A stretch of DNA of 64,000 nt. It comes from Arbacia lixula (Eukaryota; Echinodermata; Echinoidea; Arbacioida; Arbaciidae). The DNA lies in the NCBI GenBank assembly GCA_963669155.1, contig OZ022579.1:23879770-23943769 (forward strand), given 5' to 3'. Positions 41,335 through 51,609 of this stretch are shown piece by piece. Position numbers and translations under genes: made by a program. A model generated the notes under the pieces. The model saw only the letters and a program-made list of their open reading frames with translations. It was not told the DNA's origin and did not search any database. How positions within the stretch are numbered: the stretch's first letter is position 1; each line of letters starts with the position of its first letter.

Positions 41335-44300
41335 GTAAACGAAGAGTTTAAAACATTTCATTTAGTTCATATTGTCTTTGTCAAATCATCATATTCTACT
41401 TCGTTTGTCTACTCCCAACTAAACCATTTTAAATGTCCATCGTTGGAATTATTTTTGCTGATTGTCTGTGGTGTGATTGACTCGGTGAGTGAGTGTGTGA
41501 GTCGAGCCCAGGGTAGTGCACTAGTGGTGTTTGCCTTGCCTGGCCAGCGCCAGACAACAAGGTAACTTTGTTGGGGTGATAAACAACATTAACGTGTTCA
41601 ATGAATAATCAGGTGTCCACTGTCTGGATCGATCAGGGTTGGTATTTTGAAAATCCATAGAGCTAAAAACTGTATCGCTCCTATGATAGTATTCCGAAAC
41701 TTATGTTACATGAGCTATACCAAACAATGGTCCAACTCCAAGTCTTGTGCATTCTGCATGAGACTCGCGCATTCAGGGTCCGACTCACGATTTCACGCAT
41801 GACACCCATTTTTCTCATGCATCAGGACCCGACAGAAAAAAAAAACAAGAAAAAAGTAACATTATTTGCTATAGATTTGCACTGGCCGCATTTTTGCACG
41901 AGCCGTCTACCGGCCAGCCACGCGAGACGAATCGAAGTGCAGCATATGTACGCGTATACGTACAGTTAAGGCCAGAAGTTTACATACACCCAGGAAATTC
42001 AAAGAAAAGTTGGCTCTTTCCAAACATCCTAAAACTTACTGTATCTTATAAAATATTTATCATGATGAATTTGATATAAAACAAATGAGTATGTCATGTT
42101 CCTTCATCACATTGCTTTGTAATGAGGAGCTGAAAAATATTTAGGTGTCATTTTTTCTCCCCAAATCTTCATATTTTGGACAAATTAAAAATAAAAACTT
42201 GACCAAAACATTTCATACATGTATTTGTGCTAGTTACTTCTCTACACAAACATTTCAGATTGCACTTTTTCTTCAGTAATGGCATATAAAATGTAAATAT
42301 AAATCATAGATTTGACATCTATTCTATTAAACAATATTTGAAAATATAATAAACAGTAGAATACATTTGGCATGAATATTAATTTGTTTTCTTCAAAGAA
42401 AATTCCAACTGAAATATGATTTAATCCCAACAGCATTCCAATCACATGAAAGAGTTTAATACACTCTTTCATTTGATACATGTACCAAATTTGTCACGGT
42501 AGTAATACAGGGAAACCCCGTTATAACGAGCACGGGTATAGCGAGAACCCTGTTATTACGAGGACATTTCTTGGGGCCCGATTTTTCTTCCATAGACCTC
42601 CGTGTATTCTGTTTTCATATAGCGAGATCGGCTATAGCGAAATTTCTGCTATAACGAGGCAAATTCCCAGCCCAAGAATACGGAAAAAGAAAAGAAATCA
42701 ACCCCGTTATTACGAGCACTTCTTTACAGCCACGCCGCGCAGCGAGGGAAATGCAACAACAGCACATAGTCAAGCAATTTTCTTTGAGCCGTTAAACACT
42801 GATCACACACACCATGCAAGAATCCACACACACACACACAGCCACACATGCATACATGTCCACATTACGTGTGTGCGGTACTGTCTCTGCCAGAGCCGTA
42901 TCTCTATACAGCTAGCTCTGGGTACTGCATGCCCCCGTGAAGTCACGCACTCACATGGCGCCTCTACACACATGCGACACCGCGCGTGTACGACCGGTCG
43001 TGCCTGGAGATTGCGTTCAATGATCATTCATTGCATACACGCGGTCATGCCAGCAGGCACGGCCGGGTAAATGAGCCTCCCCACTGCGTCATTTGTCGGT
43101 AAACGGAGGCGTTGGAAATATCATTTATTTACGTTTCCAACAGTGCTGTAAGATATTTTAGTGAATTGTTAGCTAGTGAATTCAATTTAGAATGCTTGCA
43201 AAGCTATTAAAAGATTACAGTACTAACGGTAAATATGTTATTATTTGTGTAGTCCTATATATGCATTTTTTCTGTATGTATTGATCACGTACTGGTATAG
43301 CGAGCAATCGGCTATAGCGAGGAAAAAGTGTGGGTCCCGATCCCCTCGTTATAACGGGGTTTCCCTGTATTGTTTCTGAAGATATCGTAAATTTTACGAT
43401 GTTTGGCAAGCAAACAAATTTTACTGAAGTCCATGGGTGTATGCAAACTTTTGGCCTCAACTGTACATGAATCGCATGCACATTGCATGGTTTTGTAGTG
43501 TACGTATGGCCATGGATCGTATGTACGTCGATATCGTGATGAAGCCCATCGAGCAACGTGTGTGTGCTACGCCGAGACGCTGAGTCATGAATATCTCACG
43601 CATAAAATTTTGTTGAACTTGGTATCTTTGCAATATTAATGAGGAGAGCAGCTGCTTTCCTGATTCCTGAGGCAGCAAAATTATGTCCTTTCATCATGTC
43701 TTTGGCATAACACCATCCGTGATGGTATGACGTCATGAAACTGACAGTGACATTGCACATCAATATTGTCTATCAGCGCGCCTTTACATGCAAAAATTTG
43801 AACGCGCGAATTACTTTTACACACAATGGAAAGGTATGGGCCTACATGTAGGTGCGTGAATCTGTAGATAAAATTGCTTGCGACATGTTAGGAGCAGTTT
43901 TATCTTTATCCTAACTCTTTATCCTAAGTGCATTTCAGTATACTGATTTAGCTCATTTGCATTATAAAAATTATCTCTGAGGCTCATTTACGTAAAATTT
44001 TTGTAGCTCATTTGAATAGAAATTGTATTTTTATCCTACACTGTACAAAGTATAATTTAACTTTAAAAATGATGGGTGTTTTGTAGTTCAATTCAACATG
44101 TGTCATACAGTGATTTTTGTCAGTTTATTTAATGATAAGCAGCTTAAAATTGACCAAATAAAGTAGGGTTAGGATCAGGACTAGAAATAGGGTCATAGTT
44201 GGGGAAGGTTGGGGTTTAGCAAGGTAATCGTCAAACCAACATTTTTTATCACACACCGCATCTCTTTGCTACAACACAGGTTTCACTGGCCTTTCAGTAC

Positions 44301-45901
44301 ACCCGCACACACTCAACTTTAAGTCCAGAGTAGAGTGTACTCGTCTCCAATGATGTTTAAATCTCCCAAATGATTATTGTTTATGTTATTCTGGTTAATA
44401 ATGCGAAATATGTTACTCATTGCGCATAATTCGCTAGTGATAATTGTTTGTCTTGCAATGTATGGTCTTTTTTTTATTCCGTTGACCATACATTGTGAGA
44501 CAAACGATTAATCACTTGTGTTATTCTGTTTAATTTAGATAAAGAGATCTAGGGGAATTTATACTTCATCGGACACGTCTACTATTGTGTGTGTGCACGC
44601 ACATGCTGAAAAGCCATTGTCTAGGATGAGAGTTGTGTTGCATGAATAAAATGGTTAGTCTTCGTGAATTTGGGGCCACAAAATTGCTCTAAAATCACAT
44701 ACTAACCTCTCTAATCCCTACCCTGACCTTACCATAATTTCTTTTCCTGATCCTAACCCTTAACTAATTTTGTTGAGTTTAAGCTGTTGATTCATCAAAT
44801 AAACCATTCAAATGTATCAAAATGAGGGAAGTTGCTGTCTAATGAAGTATCAAATCTCCAAGATCTAATATGATTGTGATTTAACTGATAATTTTATATC
44901 TTTCAGTTCTGTTTTGTTTTTTGCTGCTCTGACTGAGAGTGAGAGTCTGACTAAAGTATTCACAAACTTTTTGCCAGTGACAATAGTGGCTATTTGACTT
45001 TGAAGTAGAGGAAACTTTGGTGCCTGGTGCTCCGGATACATTCCATTAGCCCAAAGTTGAAAGTTAAAAGAAGCCTGTCACAATGATTTGTAGGGGTTGA
45101 CTCTGTCTATAGATATAAAGCATGCAGCGTCAATATAAATCATTAACTGTTATGTCCATCATAACTGAGAATGAATTAGTCAACAATGACAAGAGTCCAC
45201 CAATTATGCAGTTTTGTTCCATGATTTTGTTGTTTTGATTGGTGCAGAAATAAAAATAATATTTTTATGAATGGAAATTTGCCAAAAGTGACCTGTGAAT
45301 GTGATGTGTGCACCCCTGTACGTCTTATGAAATTATTGACTTGCTTCAATACTTAGTAACACATCTCCTGTTTGTCTGTCCATCCAGGGACCTTCAGCCT
45401 GTGGACTGTGCCATCATCCACAACATCTACGACAATGGCAGTGCGAGGGAGCACTTTGAGTTTGAGCTGGACCAAGCGCTGGAGGCGCAGCGGAACATCA
45501 TCATCATCGAGCCTTCCCACCTGGGTGACGAGACAGCCCGCTGGATCACCGTGGGCAACTGCCTGCACAAGACGGCCGTTATCTCGGGCATTTCGTGCCT
45601 GGTCGCGCCCGCCCTGCTCCCCACCCAGGCCACAAACTTTGTGGCGGTGCCCGCCGGTACCGTCAGTGTGGCGTGTGCGCTGCTGTACGGCGTCTCGTGG
45701 CAGTCGGACCCCTGCTGCAAGTACCAGGTGGAGTACGACACCAGAAACCTCTCCCGGCTACCGCTCCACTCACTGACCACAGCCACGCCCGTGGTGCTGG
45801 TGCGCAAGGACGATCAGTACCGCCGGGCTCTTCACAACCTGGTGGCCGGGCTTGCGGCAGCCCTACTGGCGTACAAAGTCTACCAGTGGTGCAGTCGCTA
45901 A
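41318..45901 (+). CDS. TMEM11: TMEM11, mitochondrial membrane morphogenesis protein (two coding exons)
   Basis: Exon 1 41318-41334 and exon 2 45388-45901 join in phase 2 to 531 bases, 176 residues, starting MAETERDLQPVDCAIIHNIY. The vertebrate protein is about 192 residues with a longer N-terminus. Highly conserved blocks: QALEAQ, IIIEP, GDETARWITVGNCLHKTAV, LYGVSWQ.DPCCKYQVEYD, LSRLPLH.LT..TPVVLVRKDD and LHN. Hydrophobic segments lie at about 68-84, 89-110 and 155-173. TMEM11 (PMI in Drosophila) is a mitochondrial membrane protein needed for normal cristae and mitochondrial shape. It has been linked to MICOS and, in later work, to BNIP3/BNIP3L at the outer membrane. Exon 2 is unmistakable. 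Exon 1 is inferred from a strong start context (A at -3, G at +4), the donor AG|GTAAAC, phase agreement and a fitting length. Confidence 0.9.
41963..43463. mobile_element. Tc1-like non-autonomous element in the TMEM11 intron
   Basis: Ends CAGTTAAGGCCAGAAGTTTA (41963) and, inverted, CAGTTGAGGCCAAAAGTTTG (to 43463), both flanked by TA. The AAGTTTACATACACCC continuation is the typical terminus of Tc1/mariner elements of the Sleeping-Beauty-like type. Without the pogo-like insertion it would be about 640 bp. No transposase frame. Confidence 0.82.
42508..43367. mobile_element. pogo/Tigger-like non-autonomous element, nested
   Basis: 860 bp with termini CAGGGAAACCCCGTTATAAC on both sides (about 24 exact bases), flanked by TA. 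Subterminal TATAGCGAG and TAACGAG motifs are repeated. CAGnnnAACCCCGTTATAACG is the signature of pogo/Tigger ends. The frame through it (42480-43070) has no DDE or CENP-B domain. Confidence 0.85.
44150..44780. repeat. Inverted pair of GGGTTAGGATCAGGA segments
   Basis: AGGGTTAGGATCAGGACTAG (about 44164) is mirrored at about 44745-44766. Looks like a decayed repeat; the hairpin element 44400-44519 lies between. Confidence 0.4.
44400..44519. mobile_element. 120-bp hairpin element with a 15-bp target duplication
   Basis: Sister of 34811-34908: the shared left part includes ATATGTTACTCATT and CGCTAGTGATAA. The right arm ends CAAACGATTAATCACTTGTG. Flanks GTTATTCTGGTTAAT (44385-44399) and GTTATTCTGTTTAAT (44520-44534) differ in one base. 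Confidence 0.75.
45388..45901 (+). CDS. TMEM11: TMEM11 coding exon 2
   Basis: Acceptor CCATCCAG at 45380-45387; 171 codons to TAA 45899-45901. GC-rich and free of repeats. It contains all conserved blocks and all three hydrophobic segments. Confidence 0.96.
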
Positions 45902-47870
45902 CAGGACCACCGAAGGCTGGTTGCGGAGAAGTGTACAACACAATTCTGTGTTTGTGTTGAAGACATGTAGGGATGCCGATGCCCCATATAATTCAGAAGG
46001 AGCCGTGTGCAGATGGGATGCACCATGAAAACCAGGTACTTGGTGCACATTTTGTGACAGGGTGCATTTCAACTGTGAAGTCAACTTGCCATTGGGTTTG
46101 TGGAATCCGAGAAGTAGTATCTGTTTGAAAGACGGCTGAGGCTAAGGATGCTGAGTAAAAGGATTGGAGTCAAAGGGATGTTATAAATGGATACCACTGT
46201 TTTTGTGAGTTTTGTGTGAGTGAACATCATACGTGTACATGTCTATTGAACTGAAGTTCTCTGTATTTCCTGGTTGGTTGTTCAAGTGAATGTACCGGTA
46301 ACTTCATATTGCTTTATTCGGCATGAGTATGAAAGTGTGACATGAAAAAGAAAAGAGTAACACATACCTCACTAGATGAATGCCAAATTCCTGATATTTC
46401 GCGGTATGAAAATGTTTGCTGTTTGACATCATTTACATACAGTCTGTAGCTCTAATTCCTTGATTCACTATAAATTGCCAAGTGTTACGTATTCAGGAAT
46501 GAGCTCTGTTCACATTAACATGCAGCACTTGACCCAATCTGCAATATAGATTTAAAATATATTTACTTACAATGTAAGTGACAAGGTATTGCAAACAGGG
46601 ATACCATTTCAGGCAAAATCTTGAATTTTTTGACTAGGCATATTCCACTTTAACTGACTGGCAGGCCAAAACAAAGAATATTGCTGGCACCCCCGTGGAA
46701 AATATTGTATACTCTGCATACACGACTGAAAAAATGTAGAACTGTGTACTGTACTTCAACTTCAGCGCCTGCCATTCCTTCCATCCGCTGTATTATTGCA
46801 TGTAAAAGCAGTATGTGTTGAAGACACGTAAAGCACATGAGAGTGCAAAAGAAATGGAGAAAGATTAACAAAAACTCCTGCTACTGTACATGTACATGTA
46901 CCACATGTCATTAGCTTGGCTAGAAACAATGATTATGAGCTTAGCGTGGAAAGTGTGTTTAAATGGAGTCGTCCTGCAAATGCAATTATTAATCACTATT
47001 AATCAATCTTAATCACTTTTTTTTAAGGCTACTATTTTCCTTCCTTGAATTGCTCTCATACATGTATGCACAGTAGGTAGCACACTTTTATTCCCCAACA
47101 CTGATGAACACTAGTTAGACTACTCTATAAACTGGTAGGCTTATGTATGTACTTTGCCAAGGTAATGGACAAAAGAAGTGTGTATCTTATATTTTGTCTT
47201 CCAATAGCTTCTGCATTTTCATTTCCCATTAATGGGATAATCTACATTGTAACCTGCAAAGTGTTTGGAAATGTATGAATTCCATGTGCACACTCTATGA
47301 ATTATCATGCATTAATCATCATTCGTATTGACTGGAACTACTGTGAACCTGTGTTGTAGATGTGAATTTGAATTAAGACGTACTGTACATGATACCTGCT
47401 TTATCTGTACCTTTAGCTTGTCAGTGCTTTGGGACTTGTGTATATTTCTGGCACATAAATGTATTAAAGCTTTCACTAAAGTGAGTATTGAGTTGTGAGA
47501 GCTTATATAAGGTTATTGAGTTTGTTAATTTTGAAAAAAAATCTGCAAGTTAAGAATATGCCTGGGCACGATTCATATCTTTACAAACTGTATTGGAAGA
47601 ACATAAAGTACTGGGCTCATTATTTTTATAATCAAATCTCCTTATTTTCAATTAAAAAGCAAGGTCATTGATGCAGATGTGTACTTGAACTAGGATTACA
47701 CAGTATAAATGAATAAATTTGTAAACAAAGTAAACTCAAATCCACCAGCAGATGGACATCAAATGTGCTATTGTGTAGTATTTATTCACTCACTACATGT
47801 ACATTATGTATGGAGCTGACATGATTTCTTATGATTTAGAACTTTGCACTATTGTACATTGATTTGTCAT
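45902..47870 (+). other. Presumed TMEM11 3' untranslated region and beyond
   Basis: AT-rich with no gene. Candidate poly(A) signals are ATTAAA at 47463-47468 and AATAAA near 47709; neither can be confirmed by sequence alone. Confidence 0.35.
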
Positions 47871-48083
47871 GAGATGCACAATAGTGAGATGCAGAGAGCC
47901 CTTCTTCGATGAAACGCAACCAACAGAAGTGTATATCCTTTGTGCAGATTATGGACATGTACATGTACATTTATTTGTCATGAGATGCACAATAGTGAGA
48001 TGCAGAGAGCCCTGCTTCGATGAAACGCAACCAACAGAAGTGTATATCCTTTGTGCAGATTATGGACATGCAAATGTACAACC
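47862..48083. repeat. Tandem duplication with a 111-base period
   Basis: ATTTGTCATGAGATGCACAA starts at 47862 and 47973; the copies are nearly identical for over 100 bases. The period is a multiple of three, so one frame shows a repeated peptide (FDETQPTEVYILCADYGH), but there is no other sign of coding. Confidence 0.9.
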
Positions 48084-48323
48084 GGTATGCTTTCTGCATT
48101 ATGTTTACCTTGTACCTTGCCCTTTCCTAAGTTTCCTTGGTTTATGATAAGGAAGGTCACTGTACTGTTTAAGATTTCTTGGTCAATAAGCCATTGTATT
48201 ATTCTCCAGTCAAGCAGACTGCTTTGATTCTTGCTACTTTACAACAGATAACATGTACATGTAGATGCTCACTGGATCTGTGCTTCACTGAAGCTCACAG
48301 AAAAAGCGTGCCACATAAGTTCT

Positions 48324-48634
48324 GGAGCCCGTATCACAAAGAGCTACAATTGACTGTACAATTGATAGATCAATGGTACCACTGATATATTGATTGTTAT
48401 AGAAAGAACCTACGATCAATATCAATCATAACTTGCAATTTATGTTGATCGTAGCTCGATTGTAACTACCAGTACCTGTATACGATCTATTGCAAAATCA
48501 TGCATAGACTTAGACTTGCAATAGAGAACAATGATGATTTGTAATACAGGGAGTTGCAAGAGATAGCAAGTTTACAATCATTTGCAAAGTTGCTGTAGAT
48601 AGCAACTCACTCTTTGTGATCATACAGGGCCCTG
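48324..48634. repeat. MITE with GCCC...ATCACAAAGAG termini, copy 1
   Basis: Ends GGAGCCCGTATCACAAAGAG and, inverted, CAGGGCCCTGTATGATCACA then AAGAG. The interior is full of short inverted AATTG/CAATT and GATCGTA motifs. Copy 2 is at 56371-56761. Confidence 0.7.
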
Positions 48635-48958
48635 ATCTGCTACTTAGACCCAATGTTTCCTTAGCCTTGGACTATAGGTGGGGCTTATACTGCCCTACTC
48701 TGACAAGAGGAAGCAAGTGACAAATCACTCAAATCTGGGTGATTGGTATTCTTAGATTGTACCCAGCATTCCCTACATATGGCCAAAATCTGGACAAGAA
48801 ATATTCATCTTGCTGCGAGATATTCAATCTAACATGATGTGGTGTTGCACTGATGCCAATGCAAGTGACAGACATATTTTGCTCATTTACAAGAAAAGTC
48901 TATTTTGTTAGTTGCTTCCTTTTATCAGATTAGGGCAGTATACATGTACCGGTATGTA

Positions 48959-50287
48959 CAGCTTACTCTCGATACAACGAGCACGGATATAACGAGGTTT
49001 CGTTATAACGAGAGAAATCTCTCGGTCCCAAAAGTTTCTACATGCAAACCTATGGTGCACCACGTCGCTTATAACGAGCACGGTTATAACGAGATTTCGT
49101 TATAACGAGCTTATTATGTTGACCCCAAGACAAAGAAAAACATAACTATTGCGTCGTTGCGTTACAACGAGGAAGGAAAAAAAATCAAGGGCTAGCTAGT
49201 TGAAAGCAATCTTCTCAAAAGATTGAAAACACATGAAAACACCGGCACCGCAAAGAGCCAGACACACATGTCTCGTAATACATGTCCACGCAACGCGAGC
49301 ATGTGCACAGCTTATGATACACTGTACACCACTCCTTCGCACATGCACAGCCTAATGTGCCGTGAATTGAAAGCGCATGGTTTGCGAGTCCGATCCACTG
49401 AACATCACGGCAATACATACAATGATACGACGCGGCGCGTGCTGAATTGGGGGTGTGTCTGATGAGCAGCGATTGATTGGGTTTCTTGCCAGAAACTAAT
49501 GTGATCTCGGACGGGTGAAGTTTATTTCACACACGAAAATATAAGAAAGAAAGAATTGAAGAGATGATAAAATATTCTTCTTTAAATTGATATACCACCG
49601 GAAATCATAATCACGATATAAAATGAAATATAAGTATGCAGGGGTAGCGTTAATCTTCTACATGGAACCCCCTCGTAACAATTTTGGAATGACCCAGAAA
49701 AGAAAGTGCCGATCATAACGGTGTTGCTACGTCATCGCAAACCTATCAGACGAGCGAGACGCTCTTAACTAAATCCACCTTCCCCTTATTTCCCGGCCGT
49801 TCGGCCCGTTGCGCCGCCCTTTCTCTTGTTTGTCCTAACAACTCGACCGCATGTTTTCTTGTCCAGAAAATTACGAATCGATAACAATTTTTTTGACCAG
49901 TTAATTTACTTTCAAAATAACACCCATCGTATCAGGAATGGTCTATAATTCATTGAATGCAATTAGCAATTAAAACGGCAAAAATATATCAAAGTCGGAT
50001 GATGTGTTGAGCACAAATAAATCCCCCTTTCAGTTTGAAAACGCATATTTCTTTAACCCCCTTTTCAGTTTGAAAATGCACGTTTCAAATACCTTTTTTT
50101 CAGTTTGATAACGCATGTTTCCAAGACGCCTATGGATATAAACACATAGTAAAACACAATGAACACACAAGCACACATGTTTCAATGTATTTTATTGTTT
50201 TTTTATTCTGTTTGGATACAACGAGGTTTCGTTATAACGAGGAAAAAGCCCTGGTCCCGACGACCTCGTTATATCGAGAGTAAGCTG
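48959..50287. mobile_element. Second pogo/Tigger-like non-autonomous element
   Basis: 1.33 kb, ends CAGCTTACTCTCGATACAAC and, inverted, CAGCTTACTCTCGATATAAC, flanked by TA. Subterminal GGTTTCGTTATAACGAG is repeated at both ends. No transposase. The ends differ from the 42.5-kb element, so it is a separate family. Confidence 0.85.
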
Positions 50288-50477
50288 TACTTTCTTAGGT
50301 AGGATATCGCACAGAGCTTAGACCATTTCTTGTTCACACTGGGTTTTACCCAAGTGGCCCATCAATGGTATAGGATACTTTTATAAATCCTAGAAGACCA
50401 TTTTTGTAATTATGTGTTCACAATTCTATTTTAATTTACGTTGTTCAGACAATATGTTTCTTAATGGTAATCCTAAT

Positions 50478-51600
50478 GGGTTAGGCCATTTCCTGACCTA
50501 CTGTTAATCTGACCTAGTCTTTCTGACCTAGTTTTTTGCCATTCACTCAGTACGGCCTCTGTTATTGGCTACTGTGCTAATGAATATTCAAGACTATAGT
50601 ATGGTTTGTCGAACATTCGCGCCGGCGCGGCCAAAGAGGCGGCCAGGAGGCGCAATTTTTTCGAACATTCGCGCCGGCGCGCCCAAAGAGGCGGCCAGGA
50701 GGCGCAATTTTTTCGAACATTCGCGCCGGCGCGCCCAAAGAGGCGGCCAGGAGGCGCAATTTTTTTTTACACGCTAGCTCTATATAGACGCCAGAGCTTT
50801 TCACAGCTGAGAGAGAAATCCTTGCTCTCTGCAATCGGCCACAGCCTGCGAGAGCACGCTCATGCCGATATCAGCTGTTCCTTTGTACCATTGTATGTGG
50901 GTAATGAGTTGATATAAGGACACTAGAAAACCTATTACTGTGCACAAATGCCATGTTGTGATAAAAAGTTGAGTAAATAGATATGTGTTTGTGTTATAAT
51001 TATTTCATGTTTGCTAGGTTTTATTAGACTATTTATTATTTTTTTATCTGTCCCTCCCGACATGATGCTCGAAATCCCCTAGAGCAAAATGGAATCTCCC
51101 GTCTCTTTTTCCCCAAATCTCGCTAGAGAAAAAAAATATTGGAGTCATCGACTGTTTGATAGGGGTGCATAATAAATTTCTACCAAAAATATTCCTTATT
51201 CAATCATTCAATAACATTCTCATGAGATGATGTATTCTTCAATAATACAACAAGGATAAACAAATTCACTTTTATCTTATTGTCCAACAAAAATCCAGTG
51301 TTTTTTACATTATATTTTCTTTCTGAGAGCACCGTCCCCTTTTTCTGTAGTGGAGCAGTCCGGCGCCGGCAATTCCCGCGTGGACTAGCGCGCCTCCAGC
51401 TCACCAGCTCCTGGCGATGGCCGCCTCTTTGAACGGCGCGACGTTCGACAAGCCATACCATCGTCTTGAATATTCATTAGTACAGTAGCCAATAACAGAG
51501 GCCGTCTCATGAAAACTGCCTCGTGTACAAAATGAATGGCAAAAAAACTAGGTCAGAAAGACTAGGTCAGATTAAATAGGTCAGGAAATGGCCTAACCCA
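50478..51600. mobile_element. hAT-like fold-back element with an 8-bp target duplication
   Basis: The ends GGGTTAGGCCATTTCCTGAC are inverted copies, and homology of the arms continues for about 180 bases (to the GCGGCC region). ATCCTAAT flanks it exactly on both sides (50470-50477 and 51601-51608). The 8-bp duplication points to the hAT group. The middle lacks a transposase. Confidence 0.82.
50609..50764. repeat. Three tandem 52-bp GC-rich units
   Basis: TCGAACATTCGCGCCGGCGC starts at 50609, 50661 and 50713, each unit ending GGCGCAATTTTT. A diverged single counterpart is inverted near 51414-51455 in the other arm. Lies inside the hAT-like element. Confidence 0.92.
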
Positions 51601-51609
51601 ATCCTAATG

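Noticed and set aside
41083-41565. 160-residue open frame before the TMEM11 intron
   Set aside because: Long for AT-rich DNA and ends near a donor-like GGTAACTT, but no domain. Its frame differs from the better-supported 17-base TMEM11 exon lying within it.
43047-43067. Alternative TMEM11 first exon (ATGCCAGCAGGCACGGCCGG|GTAAAT)
   Set aside because: The phase also fits, but it lies inside the nested pogo-like element, and the 41318 start has better context.
42480-43070. 196-residue frame as a possible transposase
   Set aside because: No DDE triad, no helix-turn-helix and low-complexity His/Thr content; the element is non-autonomous.
44160-44770. Internal telomere-like repeat
   Set aside because: GGGTTAGG words occur only once or twice per side and are not in tandem.
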